Assembly: GCA_964505385.1 (NCBI GenBank)
Contig: CAZDIA010000004.1
Location: 54,079-118,078, forward strand
Length of the DNA stretch: 64,000 nt
Direction: 5' to 3'
Source: SLJN01 sp964505385
GTDB taxonomy: Bacteria > Bacteroidota > Rhodothermia > Balneolales > Natronogracilivirgulaceae
Positions 53,785-62,129 of this stretch are shown one piece after another (position 1 is the stretch's first letter; each line of letters starts with the position of its first letter). A program made the translations under genes and the position numbers. The notes below the pieces were generated by a model. The model was not told the DNA's origin. It did not search any database and saw nothing but the letters and a program-made list of their open reading frames with translations.

Positions 53785-54860
53785 AGCATCAGTTTGTTTT
53801 GAAGCGCTTCGGTAAGTTTGCGATTAGCTTTTGGAAACGGATAATCAGAAAGTTCGCCGGTGGTGACCCATCGGATTTCAGTGCTGCTGTTTGGTTCCGG
53901 GATACCGTTTTTGATACGGCATAAATAAGCGTGCAAATGAACTGTAAAATGAGAATAGGCGTGTTTTAGCTTCATAAATGGCTGGTCTACCGAAACCGTT
54001 ACACCAAGCTCTTCTTTCAGTTCTCTGATGACTGTTGATTCAAGCTCTTCTCCATCTTTTCGCTTACCGCCGGGGAACTCCCATAAACCGCCCAACATTG
54101 CATTCTCGGGCCTCTTAGCAATCAAAACCTGTTGTTGATCATCCCTGATGATACCAATTCCGATTTCATGATGAGGCCGTGACTTTGCAGGTGATTTGTA
54201 TGGAATTTTATCGGTATTGGCAAGGTTTCCGGCAACGCAATCATCAGAGAGCGGGCAAACCCGGCACTGCGGATTTTTGGGCAAACATATTGTCGCCCCA
54301 AGCTCCATCACAGCCTGATTAAAATCCCCGGGATTTTCTTTAGGGATCAGATCATAAACAGCTGATTCAATTTGTTTTTTGGTTTTCTGTTTTCGAATGT
54401 CATCACGGAAACCGAAGTAACGGGAGATTACCCGCTCTACATTTCCGTCTACCACCGGATAAGGTTGATTGTATGCAATACTTGCAATAGCTGCAGAGGT
54501 ATATGGACCGATGCCCTTAAGATTTTGCAACTCATCCCGGGTTTCAGGTAGTTTCCCGTTGTGATTATTCACGACCTGCCGGGCGGCTTCGTGCAGATTT
54601 AGGGCACGGCTGTAGTAGCCAAGGCCTTCCCACAATCGTAGAACTTCCTGTTGATCTGCGGACGCTAAATCCTTCACTGTCGGAAATGCTTCAATAAACC
54701 TGCGGTAATAAGGCAGCATTTGATCCACCCGGGTCTGCTGAAGCATGATTTCCGAAACCCAGATTTTGTAGGGATCCCCCGAATCCCGGAATTCAAGATT
54801 GCGCTTATGCCGGTAATACCAGTCAAGTAGTTTTTGAGTCGAAGAGTATGATTCAGCCAA
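53781..54860 (-). CDS. mutY: A/G-specific adenine glycosylase
   Basis: A 359-residue DNA repair enzyme that removes adenine opposite 8-oxoguanine. It has the HhH motif LKGIGPYTSAAIASIAYNQP, the catalytic Asp in VVDGNVERV, and the 4Fe-4S motif CLPKNPQCRVCPLSDDC. The C-terminal MutT-like recognition domain has GGLWEFPGGKRKDGEE and RELKEELGV. The start is TTG at 54860, six bases after the upstream stop and close to GGGA; no in-frame ATG is available earlier. It overlaps the TIGR02757 gene by four bases, forming part of a four-gene minus-strand block with the exported protein and the SDR. Confidence 0.94.
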   Translation of the reverse strand: MAESYSSTQKLLDWYYRHKRNLEFRDSGDPYKIWVSEIMLQQTRVDQMLPYYRRFIEAFPTVKDLASADQQEVLRLWEGLGYYSRALNLHEAARQVVNNHNGKLPETRDELQNLKGIGPYTSAAIASIAYNQPYPVVDGNVERVISRYFGFRDDIRKQKTKKQIESAVYDLIPKENPGDFNQAVMELGATICLPKNPQCRVCPLSDDCVAGNLANTDKIPYKSPAKSRPHHEIGIGIIRDDQQQVLIAKRPENAMLGGLWEFPGGKRKDGEELESTVIRELKEELGVTVSVDQPFMKLKHAYSHFTVHLHAYLCRIKNGIPEPNSSTEIRWVTTGELSDYPFPKANRKLTEALQNKLML

Positions 54861-54866
54861 AGCGGA

Positions 54867-56408
54867 TTAATCCCGTTCGAGTTCTTTAACGGTAATTTCG
54901 ACATCGAGAGTTGAGGCAGCACCGTATTGGTCTGTAGCGATCACCTCAAATGTGTGAGTGCCGACCTGCCGGCGGTGCGGTGTCCAGGTAAATTCACCCG
55001 TTCGTTCGTCGAGATCGGCACCGTTTGGTAAATCCACTCCAATATAGCGAATGAGCTCGGGATGGGTGCCGTCGGGGTCACGGGCTTCAATGGGCATAGA
55101 ATATTCTTCCTCGGCTACTATGCTTACCGGTCGTATACGGGAAAATCGTGGCGGAGAGTTAAATCGCTTAACATCTACTTCGAAAGATGTGCTGTCGGTG
55201 TACCCGTCGCGTGTTGTGGCATAAATGGTAAACTGAGTCCGGCCTGTTTGCCGTGAGGTTGGCTGCCAGAAAAATCCGTTGCCTTTGATTTCAGCATTAT
55301 CAACGCTGGATTCGTACCGGAAACGTACATGATCAGCCGGGATATTGCTTTCTAGCCTAATGGGGATGAGTACGGGTCGGTTTTGAGGCATCGTTACATC
55401 ATCAATGGATGCAAGTTCAATACGGGATGTGTCATCGTAATCTTCGTCAGGTGAGTGGGCAAGCTGTTCTTCTTTGTGCAACTGAAGCAACTCCGCATCC
55501 TCACTCATCCAAAGCATGGTTTTAGAAACAGCAAACAGGTTGTGGTTGTCCGGGTTAGTTCGGAACTCATGTAGCGAATTATCTTCATCAGCAAGCCAGA
55601 CCAACCCTTCATCTGAACGAATTACAAATAAATCATTCCAGAAATCAAAGCGCTCTACGGGCCCGTCCACATCAAACCGGTTTTGATGATCCCCACCGTT
55701 TTGGTTGATTTGGTATATTGTTCCATCCGGAGTGGATGCCCATAACTCATCTTTCACCCAAAACAGGTTTTCAGCATTGAAATCAAGATTTATCTGATCA
55801 TCACTAAGTGAAAGTGTATCCTCTTGCTGCTCAATATGGTATATAGTTTCATTATCGGCGAGGGCGAAGAGCTCTGATCCGCTTCCAGCAAGTGATGCCG
55901 GGGCTGTTGATTCAATTAAAATTTCGGGATCGGTATCTACAGACTCCGGAGTTTCAAGGGACAAATGACCAACTCCGTCTTCATCCATAGCAACCAGCAG
56001 GTGGTTGCCTATTCGTTCCGCATCAACGGGTTTTGACGGAAGATAGGTTGATGAGAAAACCCCAAGTACAGTTGTAGGATCAAGTACGGTTAGCCGGGAA
56101 TCATCTTTACCGAACAAATACCCGTAACGTGCGTCCGCTTTTATGCGATGCCCGCGACGCTCCATTCCAGGGTTGGTAAAAAGATATTGTAATGTGTCAG
56201 ATTTAGTTCGAAAAACACTCAAGCCATTTTTATCAGACATTGTGTACAAATGAACAGGACTTGCGGCAACTTCAACGAGATCCGGTATTTCCATTTCCGT
56301 CTGATAATCCTTGATCAGACGCGGTTGAGCCTCCGCTCTTGCAATCAAAGAGGTTGACAGGAAAAATATTGTAATTATAATCAGGAAGGAGATGTGCTTT
56401 ACAACCAT
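54867..56408 (-). CDS. Exported propeller-like protein with C-terminal cadherin/Ig-like (putative) domains
   Basis: A 513-residue protein with a signal peptide (about 1-27, FLIIITIFFLSTSLIARAEA). About 30-310 is a series of short beta-rich units of the type HLYTMSDKNGLSVFR, YLFGKDDSRLTVLD and LWASTPDGTIYQIN, suggesting a divergent beta-propeller. About 330-410 and 415-510 look like two Ig/cadherin-type modules; the latter has FSRIRPVSIVAEEEYSMPIE, ARDPDG, LDERTGEFTWTPHRRQVGTH and FEVIATDQYGA. That pattern is typical of putative-Ig (He_PIG) domains. No function recognised. Its start codon overlaps the SDR gene end by ten bases, and mutY follows after six, so all may be one transcript. Confidence 0.75.
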   Translation of the reverse strand: MVVKHISFLIIITIFFLSTSLIARAEAQPRLIKDYQTEMEIPDLVEVAASPVHLYTMSDKNGLSVFRTKSDTLQYLFTNPGMERRGHRIKADARYGYLFGKDDSRLTVLDPTTVLGVFSSTYLPSKPVDAERIGNHLLVAMDEDGVGHLSLETPESVDTDPEILIESTAPASLAGSGSELFALADNETIYHIEQQEDTLSLSDDQINLDFNAENLFWVKDELWASTPDGTIYQINQNGGDHQNRFDVDGPVERFDFWNDLFVIRSDEGLVWLADEDNSLHEFRTNPDNHNLFAVSKTMLWMSEDAELLQLHKEEQLAHSPDEDYDDTSRIELASIDDVTMPQNRPVLIPIRLESNIPADHVRFRYESSVDNAEIKGNGFFWQPTSRQTGRTQFTIYATTRDGYTDSTSFEVDVKRFNSPPRFSRIRPVSIVAEEEYSMPIEARDPDGTHPELIRYIGVDLPNGADLDERTGEFTWTPHRRQVGTHTFEVIATDQYGAASTLDVEITVKELERD

Positions 56409-57373
56409 TTGTGACGCTTATACCAGGCTATAGTTTCAGAAATACCTTCTTCTAGGTCTAATTGTTGATGGTAATTTAATTCCTTCCGGGCTTTGTCCAC
56501 CGAACAGGTCCATTCCATTACCAGTTCTTCAGCTTTGTTGCGGTTTATAACGGGGTAATATCCAAAAACTGATGAAGCTCCTTCAATAACCCCCGCAGCT
56601 TGTTTAACAATTTTTGGAGGTAGTTTTAAAGTAAAGGTCTTCTGTTTCAACATTTTGGAAACGGCAGTACGGATTTCTTCCCACGTATACAGCTCCTCGC
56701 TGGATACGAAATACGTTTGAACTCCTGCTTCTGTATGATTTGCGGCAAGCATAATTCCATTAACAACATCTTGAACATGTACCAGAGAAATTTGGTTGTT
56801 TTTACCATCTCCGATGATCGGAAAAAATCGCCACTGTGCAGATTTAAAAATTTGATATATCTGCTCTTCACGCGGCCCGTAAACAGCAGGCGGCCGCAGA
56901 ATAGTGATGGATACAGACGGGTCCGCGATTCGGTGAATCAACTCTTCCATATTTTTTTTGGACTGACCGTACATGCTGACAGGCATCATGGGATCATCCT
57001 CGGTAACAGGACGGCCAAAACTCGGACCTACGGCTGCAAGTGAAGAGAGAATAATGATCTTTTTAATACCGGCCTTTTGGGCAACTCGCAGCACATTCTC
57101 TGTTCCATCTACGTTGGCTGTATTAAATGTGTCGATATCCGGAGCAGAAACTAAGCCGGCCAGATGAAATACAATATCACTTTGATGGATGCCTTTTTTA
57201 AGTGCTTCGATATCATGAACACCTCCCTTTATACGATGATATGATTTGCCTGAAAGCCACTTATCATTTTTACGCACCAGACAGTTGACTTTGCTAAATT
57301 GTTTATCTTCAAGCAAGCGGTCTACTACATGGCTTCCAATGAAACCAGTACCACCGGTTACGAACGCTCGCAT
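56399..57373 (-). CDS. NAD(P)-dependent epimerase/dehydratase (extended SDR)
   Basis: A 324-residue extended short-chain dehydrogenase. It has VTGGTGFIGSHVVDRLLE (cofactor loop, about 5-22), VFHLAGLVSAPD, LSSLAAVG (catalytic Ser), and the YxxxK pair in MYGQSKKNMEE. LRPPAVYGPRE is also present. The RPPAVYGPRE and late EEGISETIAWYK segments are typical of the 3-beta-HSD/dihydroflavonol-reductase-like branch. Relatives near serine palmitoyltransferase in other bacteria (CerR) reduce the ceramide backbone. Here the serine palmitoyltransferase gene is 2.2 kb away on the other strand, so such a role is possible but unproven. It overlaps the exported-protein gene. Confidence 0.88.
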   Translation of the reverse strand: MRAFVTGGTGFIGSHVVDRLLEDKQFSKVNCLVRKNDKWLSGKSYHRIKGGVHDIEALKKGIHQSDIVFHLAGLVSAPDIDTFNTANVDGTENVLRVAQKAGIKKIIILSSLAAVGPSFGRPVTEDDPMMPVSMYGQSKKNMEELIHRIADPSVSITILRPPAVYGPREEQIYQIFKSAQWRFFPIIGDGKNNQISLVHVQDVVNGIMLAANHTEAGVQTYFVSSEELYTWEEIRTAVSKMLKQKTFTLKLPPKIVKQAAGVIEGASSVFGYYPVINRNKAEELVMEWTCSVDKARKELNYHQQLDLEEGISETIAWYKRHKWL

Positions 57374-57522
57374 AATTTTGCTATATTTTTACTCATTAAG
57401 CTAAGACATCGCCGAATGCCTCGTTTATATTAAGTCAGAATCCTGGATTTGTTCTGCATGTATATCCGGAATATAGAATAAATCTACTAACCTTAAAAAG
57501 CAGCAATAATTAAAATCATTTA

Positions 57523-58683
57523 ATGGATGTCCAGATCAGACGGATCGCGCTATTTACCGGAAACTATAATCACATTGCAGATGGTGTATCACTTACATTG
57601 AATCGGCTGGTGGCCTATCTGGAAAGCAGAGGAATTGAGGTTCTCGTTTTTGGTCCGTCGGTTGAAAATCCACCGGTAAAACACACTGGCAGGTTATCTC
57701 CCGTACCATCCGTTTCTGCTCCGGGACGGCCGGAATACCGTGTTTCCCTGTTTCTTCCACTTCATCAAAGGCAGGAGCTATTGGATTTTAATCCCGACCT
57801 GATTCATATCGCTACACCCGATATACTTGGTTTACAGGCATTGGTTTTAGCGGGAAGGTATCGAATACCTGTGGTGAGCTCATTTCACACCAACTTTGCA
57901 AGCTATTTAAAATATTACGGATTTGGGATTCTCGAGCCTTTGCTTTGGCGCTATCTGGGGTGGTTCTACAGCAATTGCGAAACCCTGTTTGTGCCGACGC
58001 TTTCGATGCAACAGCAAATTGAAGCCAGGCAGATTCAGACTGAATTCCGTATTTGGTCAAGAGGAGTTAAAATTGACAGGTTTCATCCCGCTAAACGAAA
58101 TACCCTTTGGAGACAAAAGCACGGTATCCCCGATGACCAGACAGTCATACTTTTTGTATCACGGTTGGTTTGGGAAAAAAATTTGAGGGCGGTGATAGAA
58201 GTATTCAAAGAATATCAAAAAAAAGAACAAAATACGGCCACTCTAATTGCAGGTGATGGACCCGCATTGCGGCAAATGCAGAAGGAGTTGCCGGATACAG
58301 TATTTACCGGGCAGGTTCAGGGTGAAGAGCTTGCGCAAGCTTATGCTTCTTCAGATATATTCTTTTTCCCTTCGGATACGGAAACATTTGGCAATGTTAC
58401 GTTGGAAGCCATGGCAAGCGGCCTGCCTGTAGTTGCCGCTGATGCGGGTGGCAACCGGTCGTTAGTTGAACATGATAGGAACGGTTTCTTGGCAAACTCG
58501 ACTGATTATTACCGTTTTTATAATTATGTCAACTTGTTGGCCAGGGATAGTGATTTGAGAAACAAAATGGCCGCCGAAAGCAGGAAGAAGGCGGAATCTT
58601 ATCACTGGCCTTTAATTTTTGAAAAGCTGATTGGAGATTACCAGGATATCGTAAACAGATGTTACATCGCGGCTAAAGGCTGA
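57523..58683 (+). CDS. Family 4 glycosyltransferase (GT-B)
   Basis: A 386-residue GT4 enzyme. The N-terminal acceptor domain has FTGNYNHIADGVSLTLNRL, and PDLIHIATPDILGLQAL. SSFHTNFASYLKYYGFG is typical of mannosyl/glucosyl-diacylglycerol transferases. The donor domain has LFVSRLVWEKNLRAVIEVF, IAGDGPALRQMQ and FFFPSDTETFGNVTLEAMASGLPVV (the E-x7-E site). Such enzymes add a sugar to lipids or lipid carriers at the membrane. The gene is divergent from the SDR (149-bp gap) and about 900 bp upstream of serine palmitoyltransferase. A glycolipid, possibly glycosylceramide, acceptor is inference. Confidence 0.9.
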   Translation: MDVQIRRIALFTGNYNHIADGVSLTLNRLVAYLESRGIEVLVFGPSVENPPVKHTGRLSPVPSVSAPGRPEYRVSLFLPLHQRQELLDFNPDLIHIATPDILGLQALVLAGRYRIPVVSSFHTNFASYLKYYGFGILEPLLWRYLGWFYSNCETLFVPTLSMQQQIEARQIQTEFRIWSRGVKIDRFHPAKRNTLWRQKHGIPDDQTVILFVSRLVWEKNLRAVIEVFKEYQKKEQNTATLIAGDGPALRQMQKELPDTVFTGQVQGEELAQAYASSDIFFFPSDTETFGNVTLEAMASGLPVVAADAGGNRSLVEHDRNGFLANSTDYYRFYNYVNLLARDSDLRNKMAAESRKKAESYHWPLIFEKLIGDYQDIVNRCYIAAKG

Positions 58684-59580
58684 ATTACGGGATATCTTGC
58701 ACAATAAGTGCCGGAGTATGATTTCTAGTTTTGATACTACGATCAGCAGTGACTCAGAATGCAGTTTTGATGTGAAATTAAGAAACTTTAAAAGTACTGT
58801 TTCTAAAAAGTTAAAGTATGATTATACTGCAAAAGTTAAATATGAACAACGAATTGGCGTTGCATTAACCTTATTGGATTGTGATGATAATATCCATATT
58901 ATACCGGATAATTAATCGTAAATCGAATGGCAAGATTAATGAACAGGTCACGTTTAAAATAAGGTTTTGAAATCAGAAATGTTCCTTTGTTAAGAATCGT
59001 TAACCCGGTCAATGTAACTTGAATCGAACGGCAGGTTGAATAAAGCATTGAAAATTGCGGATGTGGTTACTCACATGTATTGAATTAAAGTCCCACACCG
59101 TAAAATTACATGTGTTTATTGGGAGTTTTTTTAAATGGAAAAGCTTGGCACTGTTGGTCGAAACCGGTAATTTTAGACCGCAGTTTTTAGCAATTGCTTA
59201 TAGAAGCTGATAGCTTTCATAGTTCGTTTGAGTATAATTAATTAAAAATATGATTAACTTTAAGTAGTTTGAAGTTTATTTTATGGTCACTTTAATTAAT
59301 TCATTGTTTGTGCCTTTATGTATCAGGGCAGGCAAGTGGAGGAGATTTCATTAACTGAATGTGATCTTTGGATAACTCAAAATTATAAATACCCGAATAT
59401 TACGATTAATTGTATAAATGTTGAGTTTCAGAAAGGGTATAAAAAAAGTTAATTATATGATATCGTTAATTTTATTGAAATTCTGGCAGAAGAATCAACG
59501 GCAAATATGCCGATTTGATGAAATTGTAAATGTACCTATATTTGAAGGTTAAATTACCGACAAGCCAAAAGGTTTTTTGA
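58684..59580. other. Long A/T-rich non-coding region before serine palmitoyltransferase
   Basis: Nearly 900 bp. A 65-codon frame (58718-58915) is the only reading of note, and I do not regard it as a supported gene. The last 70 bp hold a promoter (59514-59544). No terminator or other element is clear. Confidence 0.4.
59514..59544 (+). promoter_or_regulatory. Bacteroidota-type promoter of the serine palmitoyltransferase gene
   Basis: TTTG (59514-59517), a 19-bp spacer and TATATTTG (59537-59544) match the TTTG / TAnnTTTG promoter consensus of this phylum. Transcription would start near 59551, giving a leader of about 30 bases. Confidence 0.6.
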
Positions 59581-60822
59581 ATGGCTAATTATAAGTCAAA
59601 CCGTAAGGCATCAGACATATTTACCAAGGCTTACGAGTTTACCAAAGCTGACGAAGTCAAGGCTCAGGGCCTATACCCATACTTTAAGCCTCTTACTGAG
59701 ACCGATGGCAACGAAGTTGTTATCGATGGTAAGAGAGTTATTATGGCAGGATCAAATAATTATTTAGGTCTCACCAACGATCCGAGAACAAAAGAGGCGG
59801 CTGAAAAAGCTATACGACAATACGGAACAGGTTGTACGGGCTCTCGCTACCTGAACGGCACGCTTGATTTGCATCTCGAGCTGGAAGAACGTCTTGCTGA
59901 TTTTATGGAAAAAGAGTCGTGCGTTCTATTCAGTACCGGGTACCAGACCAACGAAGGGTCTATTCAAACAATTGGCGGAAGAAATGACGTCATTTTCTCG
60001 GACAAAGACAACCATGCCTGCATTGTAGTGGGTACCCTCTGCTCCAACGCGAAAACGGTTCGTTATCAGCATGGGGATATGGATCACCTCCGAATGCTGC
60101 TTGAACGTGAGGATCCTGAAAAAGGAAAAATTATCGTGAGCGACGGTGTGTTTTCCATGTCGGGCAAGATTGCCAATGTACCCGAAATGGTTGAGCTCGC
60201 TAATGAGTTTAATGCGAGGATTTACCTTGACGATGCCCATGCAATCGGAGTACTTGGAGAGGAAGGAAAAGGGTCGGCATCTTATTTTAATTTGCTGGAT
60301 GATGTAGATTTGGTAAGCGGAACGTTTTCCAAATCATTTGCATCACTTGGTGGTTTTATAGTGGGCGAGCGTGCTGTTATAGAATACATTCGCCACTATT
60401 CCCCGGCACATATATTCAGTGCTTCAATGCCGCCGGCTAATGTGGCTACAGTGCTTAAAGCGCTTGATATCCTTGAAGAGGAGACATGGAGGCTTAGACG
60501 ACTTGAAGAAATTTCCAATTACATGCGCGAGGGATTGAACAGCCTCGGATACAATGTTTGGGAAAGTCAAAGTCCGATAATTCCTGTTGTTATCGGAGAT
60601 ATGATGGAATGCTTTTCATTCTGGCATGATCTTTTTGAAACCGGTGTGTACGTAAATGCTGTAATCCCACCCGCTGTTCCTCATGGTCAGGCGTTAGTTC
60701 GAACAAGTTACATGGCTACACATACCAATGAACAGCTTGATGCAATTCTGGAGGCTTTTCGCATTGTAGGCATCAAGAATGGTATCATCGATCGAAACGG
60801 CCATTCCTTAATTGAAGCGTGA
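59581..60822 (+). CDS. spt: Serine palmitoyltransferase (alpha-oxoamine synthase family)
   Basis: A 413-residue PLP enzyme that condenses serine with a long-chain acyl thioester to 3-ketosphinganine, the first step of sphingolipid synthesis. SNNYLGLTNDPRTKEAA, GTGCTGSRYLNGTLDLHLELE and STGYQTNEGSIQTIGG are visible. YLDDAHAIGVLGEEGKG and SGTFSKSFASLGGF, which carries the PLP lysine, follow. The YFKPLTETDG N-terminus and PPAVPHGQALVRTSYMATHT tail favour serine palmitoyltransferase over AONS or KBL, and sphingolipids are common in Bacteroidota. Substrate choice is inferred. The next gene starts at the base after its stop. Confidence 0.85.
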   Translation: MANYKSNRKASDIFTKAYEFTKADEVKAQGLYPYFKPLTETDGNEVVIDGKRVIMAGSNNYLGLTNDPRTKEAAEKAIRQYGTGCTGSRYLNGTLDLHLELEERLADFMEKESCVLFSTGYQTNEGSIQTIGGRNDVIFSDKDNHACIVVGTLCSNAKTVRYQHGDMDHLRMLLEREDPEKGKIIVSDGVFSMSGKIANVPEMVELANEFNARIYLDDAHAIGVLGEEGKGSASYFNLLDDVDLVSGTFSKSFASLGGFIVGERAVIEYIRHYSPAHIFSASMPPANVATVLKALDILEEETWRLRRLEEISNYMREGLNSLGYNVWESQSPIIPVVIGDMMECFSFWHDLFETGVYVNAVIPPAVPHGQALVRTSYMATHTNEQLDAILEAFRIVGIKNGIIDRNGHSLIEA

Positions 60823-61956
60823 TTGAATAGGATAAACACTCCGGATTCACTTGGCGCAGCAATCGTATCCTCAAAAACAGAGCTGCAAGAGTTTCTGGAT
60901 TTTCCGTATAACCATTATGCCTCTGACAGCGCATGGGTTCCACCATTGAAATTGCTCCAAAGCCATGCGGTAGATACCCGAAATAATCCGTTTTATAATC
61001 ATGCGGAAATCGCGCTGTTCACTGCCCGATACAATGGCCGGGTTTCCGGAAGAATAGCAGCAATTGATAACAAAGCTTATACAGAGTATACGGGTTCAGA
61101 TACTGGATTCTTTGGCTTTTTCGACTCCATAGATCATCATGAGACGGCAAACCTGCTCTTCAAAGTAGCAGGAGATTGGCTTAAACAGCGCGGGTTGTCT
61201 AATATGATAGGTCCTGTCAACCCAAGTATGCTTGACGAAATCGGGGTACTAGTTGATGGTTTTGATATAAAACCTTCCATTATGATGCCTTATTCCAAAC
61301 CTTACTATGATAAATTAATCAAGGGGGCCGGCCTTAAAAAATCTGTAGATTTATATGCTTACCGGGTTACCAAAGATACGGTGTCATTAGACAGAGTAGA
61401 CCGGGCAGAGCAAATTGTAAACACGAGGACTCCCGGGGTAACCATCAGAAAAATTAATCCCCGCTACCTGAAGCGGGAAATCGGGATTATACATAAAGTT
61501 TTCAATAAGGCTTGGGCGCAAAATTGGGGCTTTTCCGAAATCAGTTATGATGAGTTCTACGATCTGGGTAAAGGGTTGAAAAAGTTTATTGATACAGATG
61601 TAGCCCATATTGCTGAATTGGATGGTGAACCGATTGGTTTTTCAATAGCGTTGCCCGACTTGAATCAGGCGCTGCAACACATGAATGGTTCGCTGTGGCC
61701 AACGGGAATTTTTAAGTTTCTTTATCATAAACGCAACATTAACAGCATCAGAACTGCATTAATGGGGGTGATCCCTGAATATCAGAAGAGAGGTATAGAT
61801 GTTTTACTTTACGGCCAGGCAATACGATCAGGATTGAAAAAAGGATACATACAAGCCGAAATGAGTTGGCTGCTTGAGAACAATCCGGATATGCTTAGTG
61901 TTGCTCACAAAGTAGGGGGCAGTCATGAAAAAACGTATCGCTTGTATGAAACATGA
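60823..61956 (+). CDS. GNAT-family N-acyltransferase (YghO-like), linked to serine palmitoyltransferase
   Basis: A 377-residue protein. An N-terminal domain has FLDFPYNHYASDSAWVPPLK, FFGFFDSIDHHETANLLFKV and GPVNPSMLDEIGVLVDGF. A GNAT-like acyl-CoA-binding region near the C-terminus has HIAELDGEPIGFSIALPDLN, MGVIPEYQKRGIDVLLYGQA and AEMSWLLENNPDM. The layout is that of YghO-type proteins frequently found beside serine palmitoyltransferase genes. The start is TTG at 60823, immediately after the TGA; GTG overlapping the stop is an alternative. N-acylation of the sphingoid base (ceramide synthase function) is the attractive guess; not demonstrated. Confidence 0.85.
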   Translation: MNRINTPDSLGAAIVSSKTELQEFLDFPYNHYASDSAWVPPLKLLQSHAVDTRNNPFYNHAEIALFTARYNGRVSGRIAAIDNKAYTEYTGSDTGFFGFFDSIDHHETANLLFKVAGDWLKQRGLSNMIGPVNPSMLDEIGVLVDGFDIKPSIMMPYSKPYYDKLIKGAGLKKSVDLYAYRVTKDTVSLDRVDRAEQIVNTRTPGVTIRKINPRYLKREIGIIHKVFNKAWAQNWGFSEISYDEFYDLGKGLKKFIDTDVAHIAELDGEPIGFSIALPDLNQALQHMNGSLWPTGIFKFLYHKRNINSIRTALMGVIPEYQKRGIDVLLYGQAIRSGLKKGYIQAEMSWLLENNPDMLSVAHKVGGSHEKTYRLYET

Positions 61957-62129
61957 AAACGGTTTCCCATAAATAAATGTTGGGATTTTGTTCGGTTGTA
62001 TATGGAATTCATTTGTAAAAAAACGGGTAAATCCGTTATTTAGAACACTGAATTTTTAGCCATGACAGGTGTCAAATAATTGATTTGCTGGTTAAAGGGT
62101 TTACCCGTAAGTCATATATCCTGTCATAA

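Noticed and set aside
58718..58915. 65-codon open frame after the GT4 gene
   Set aside because: GGAG lies only about one base from the ATG, there is no recognisable domain, and it sits at the edge of a long A/T-rich non-coding region. It may be real but I cannot support it.
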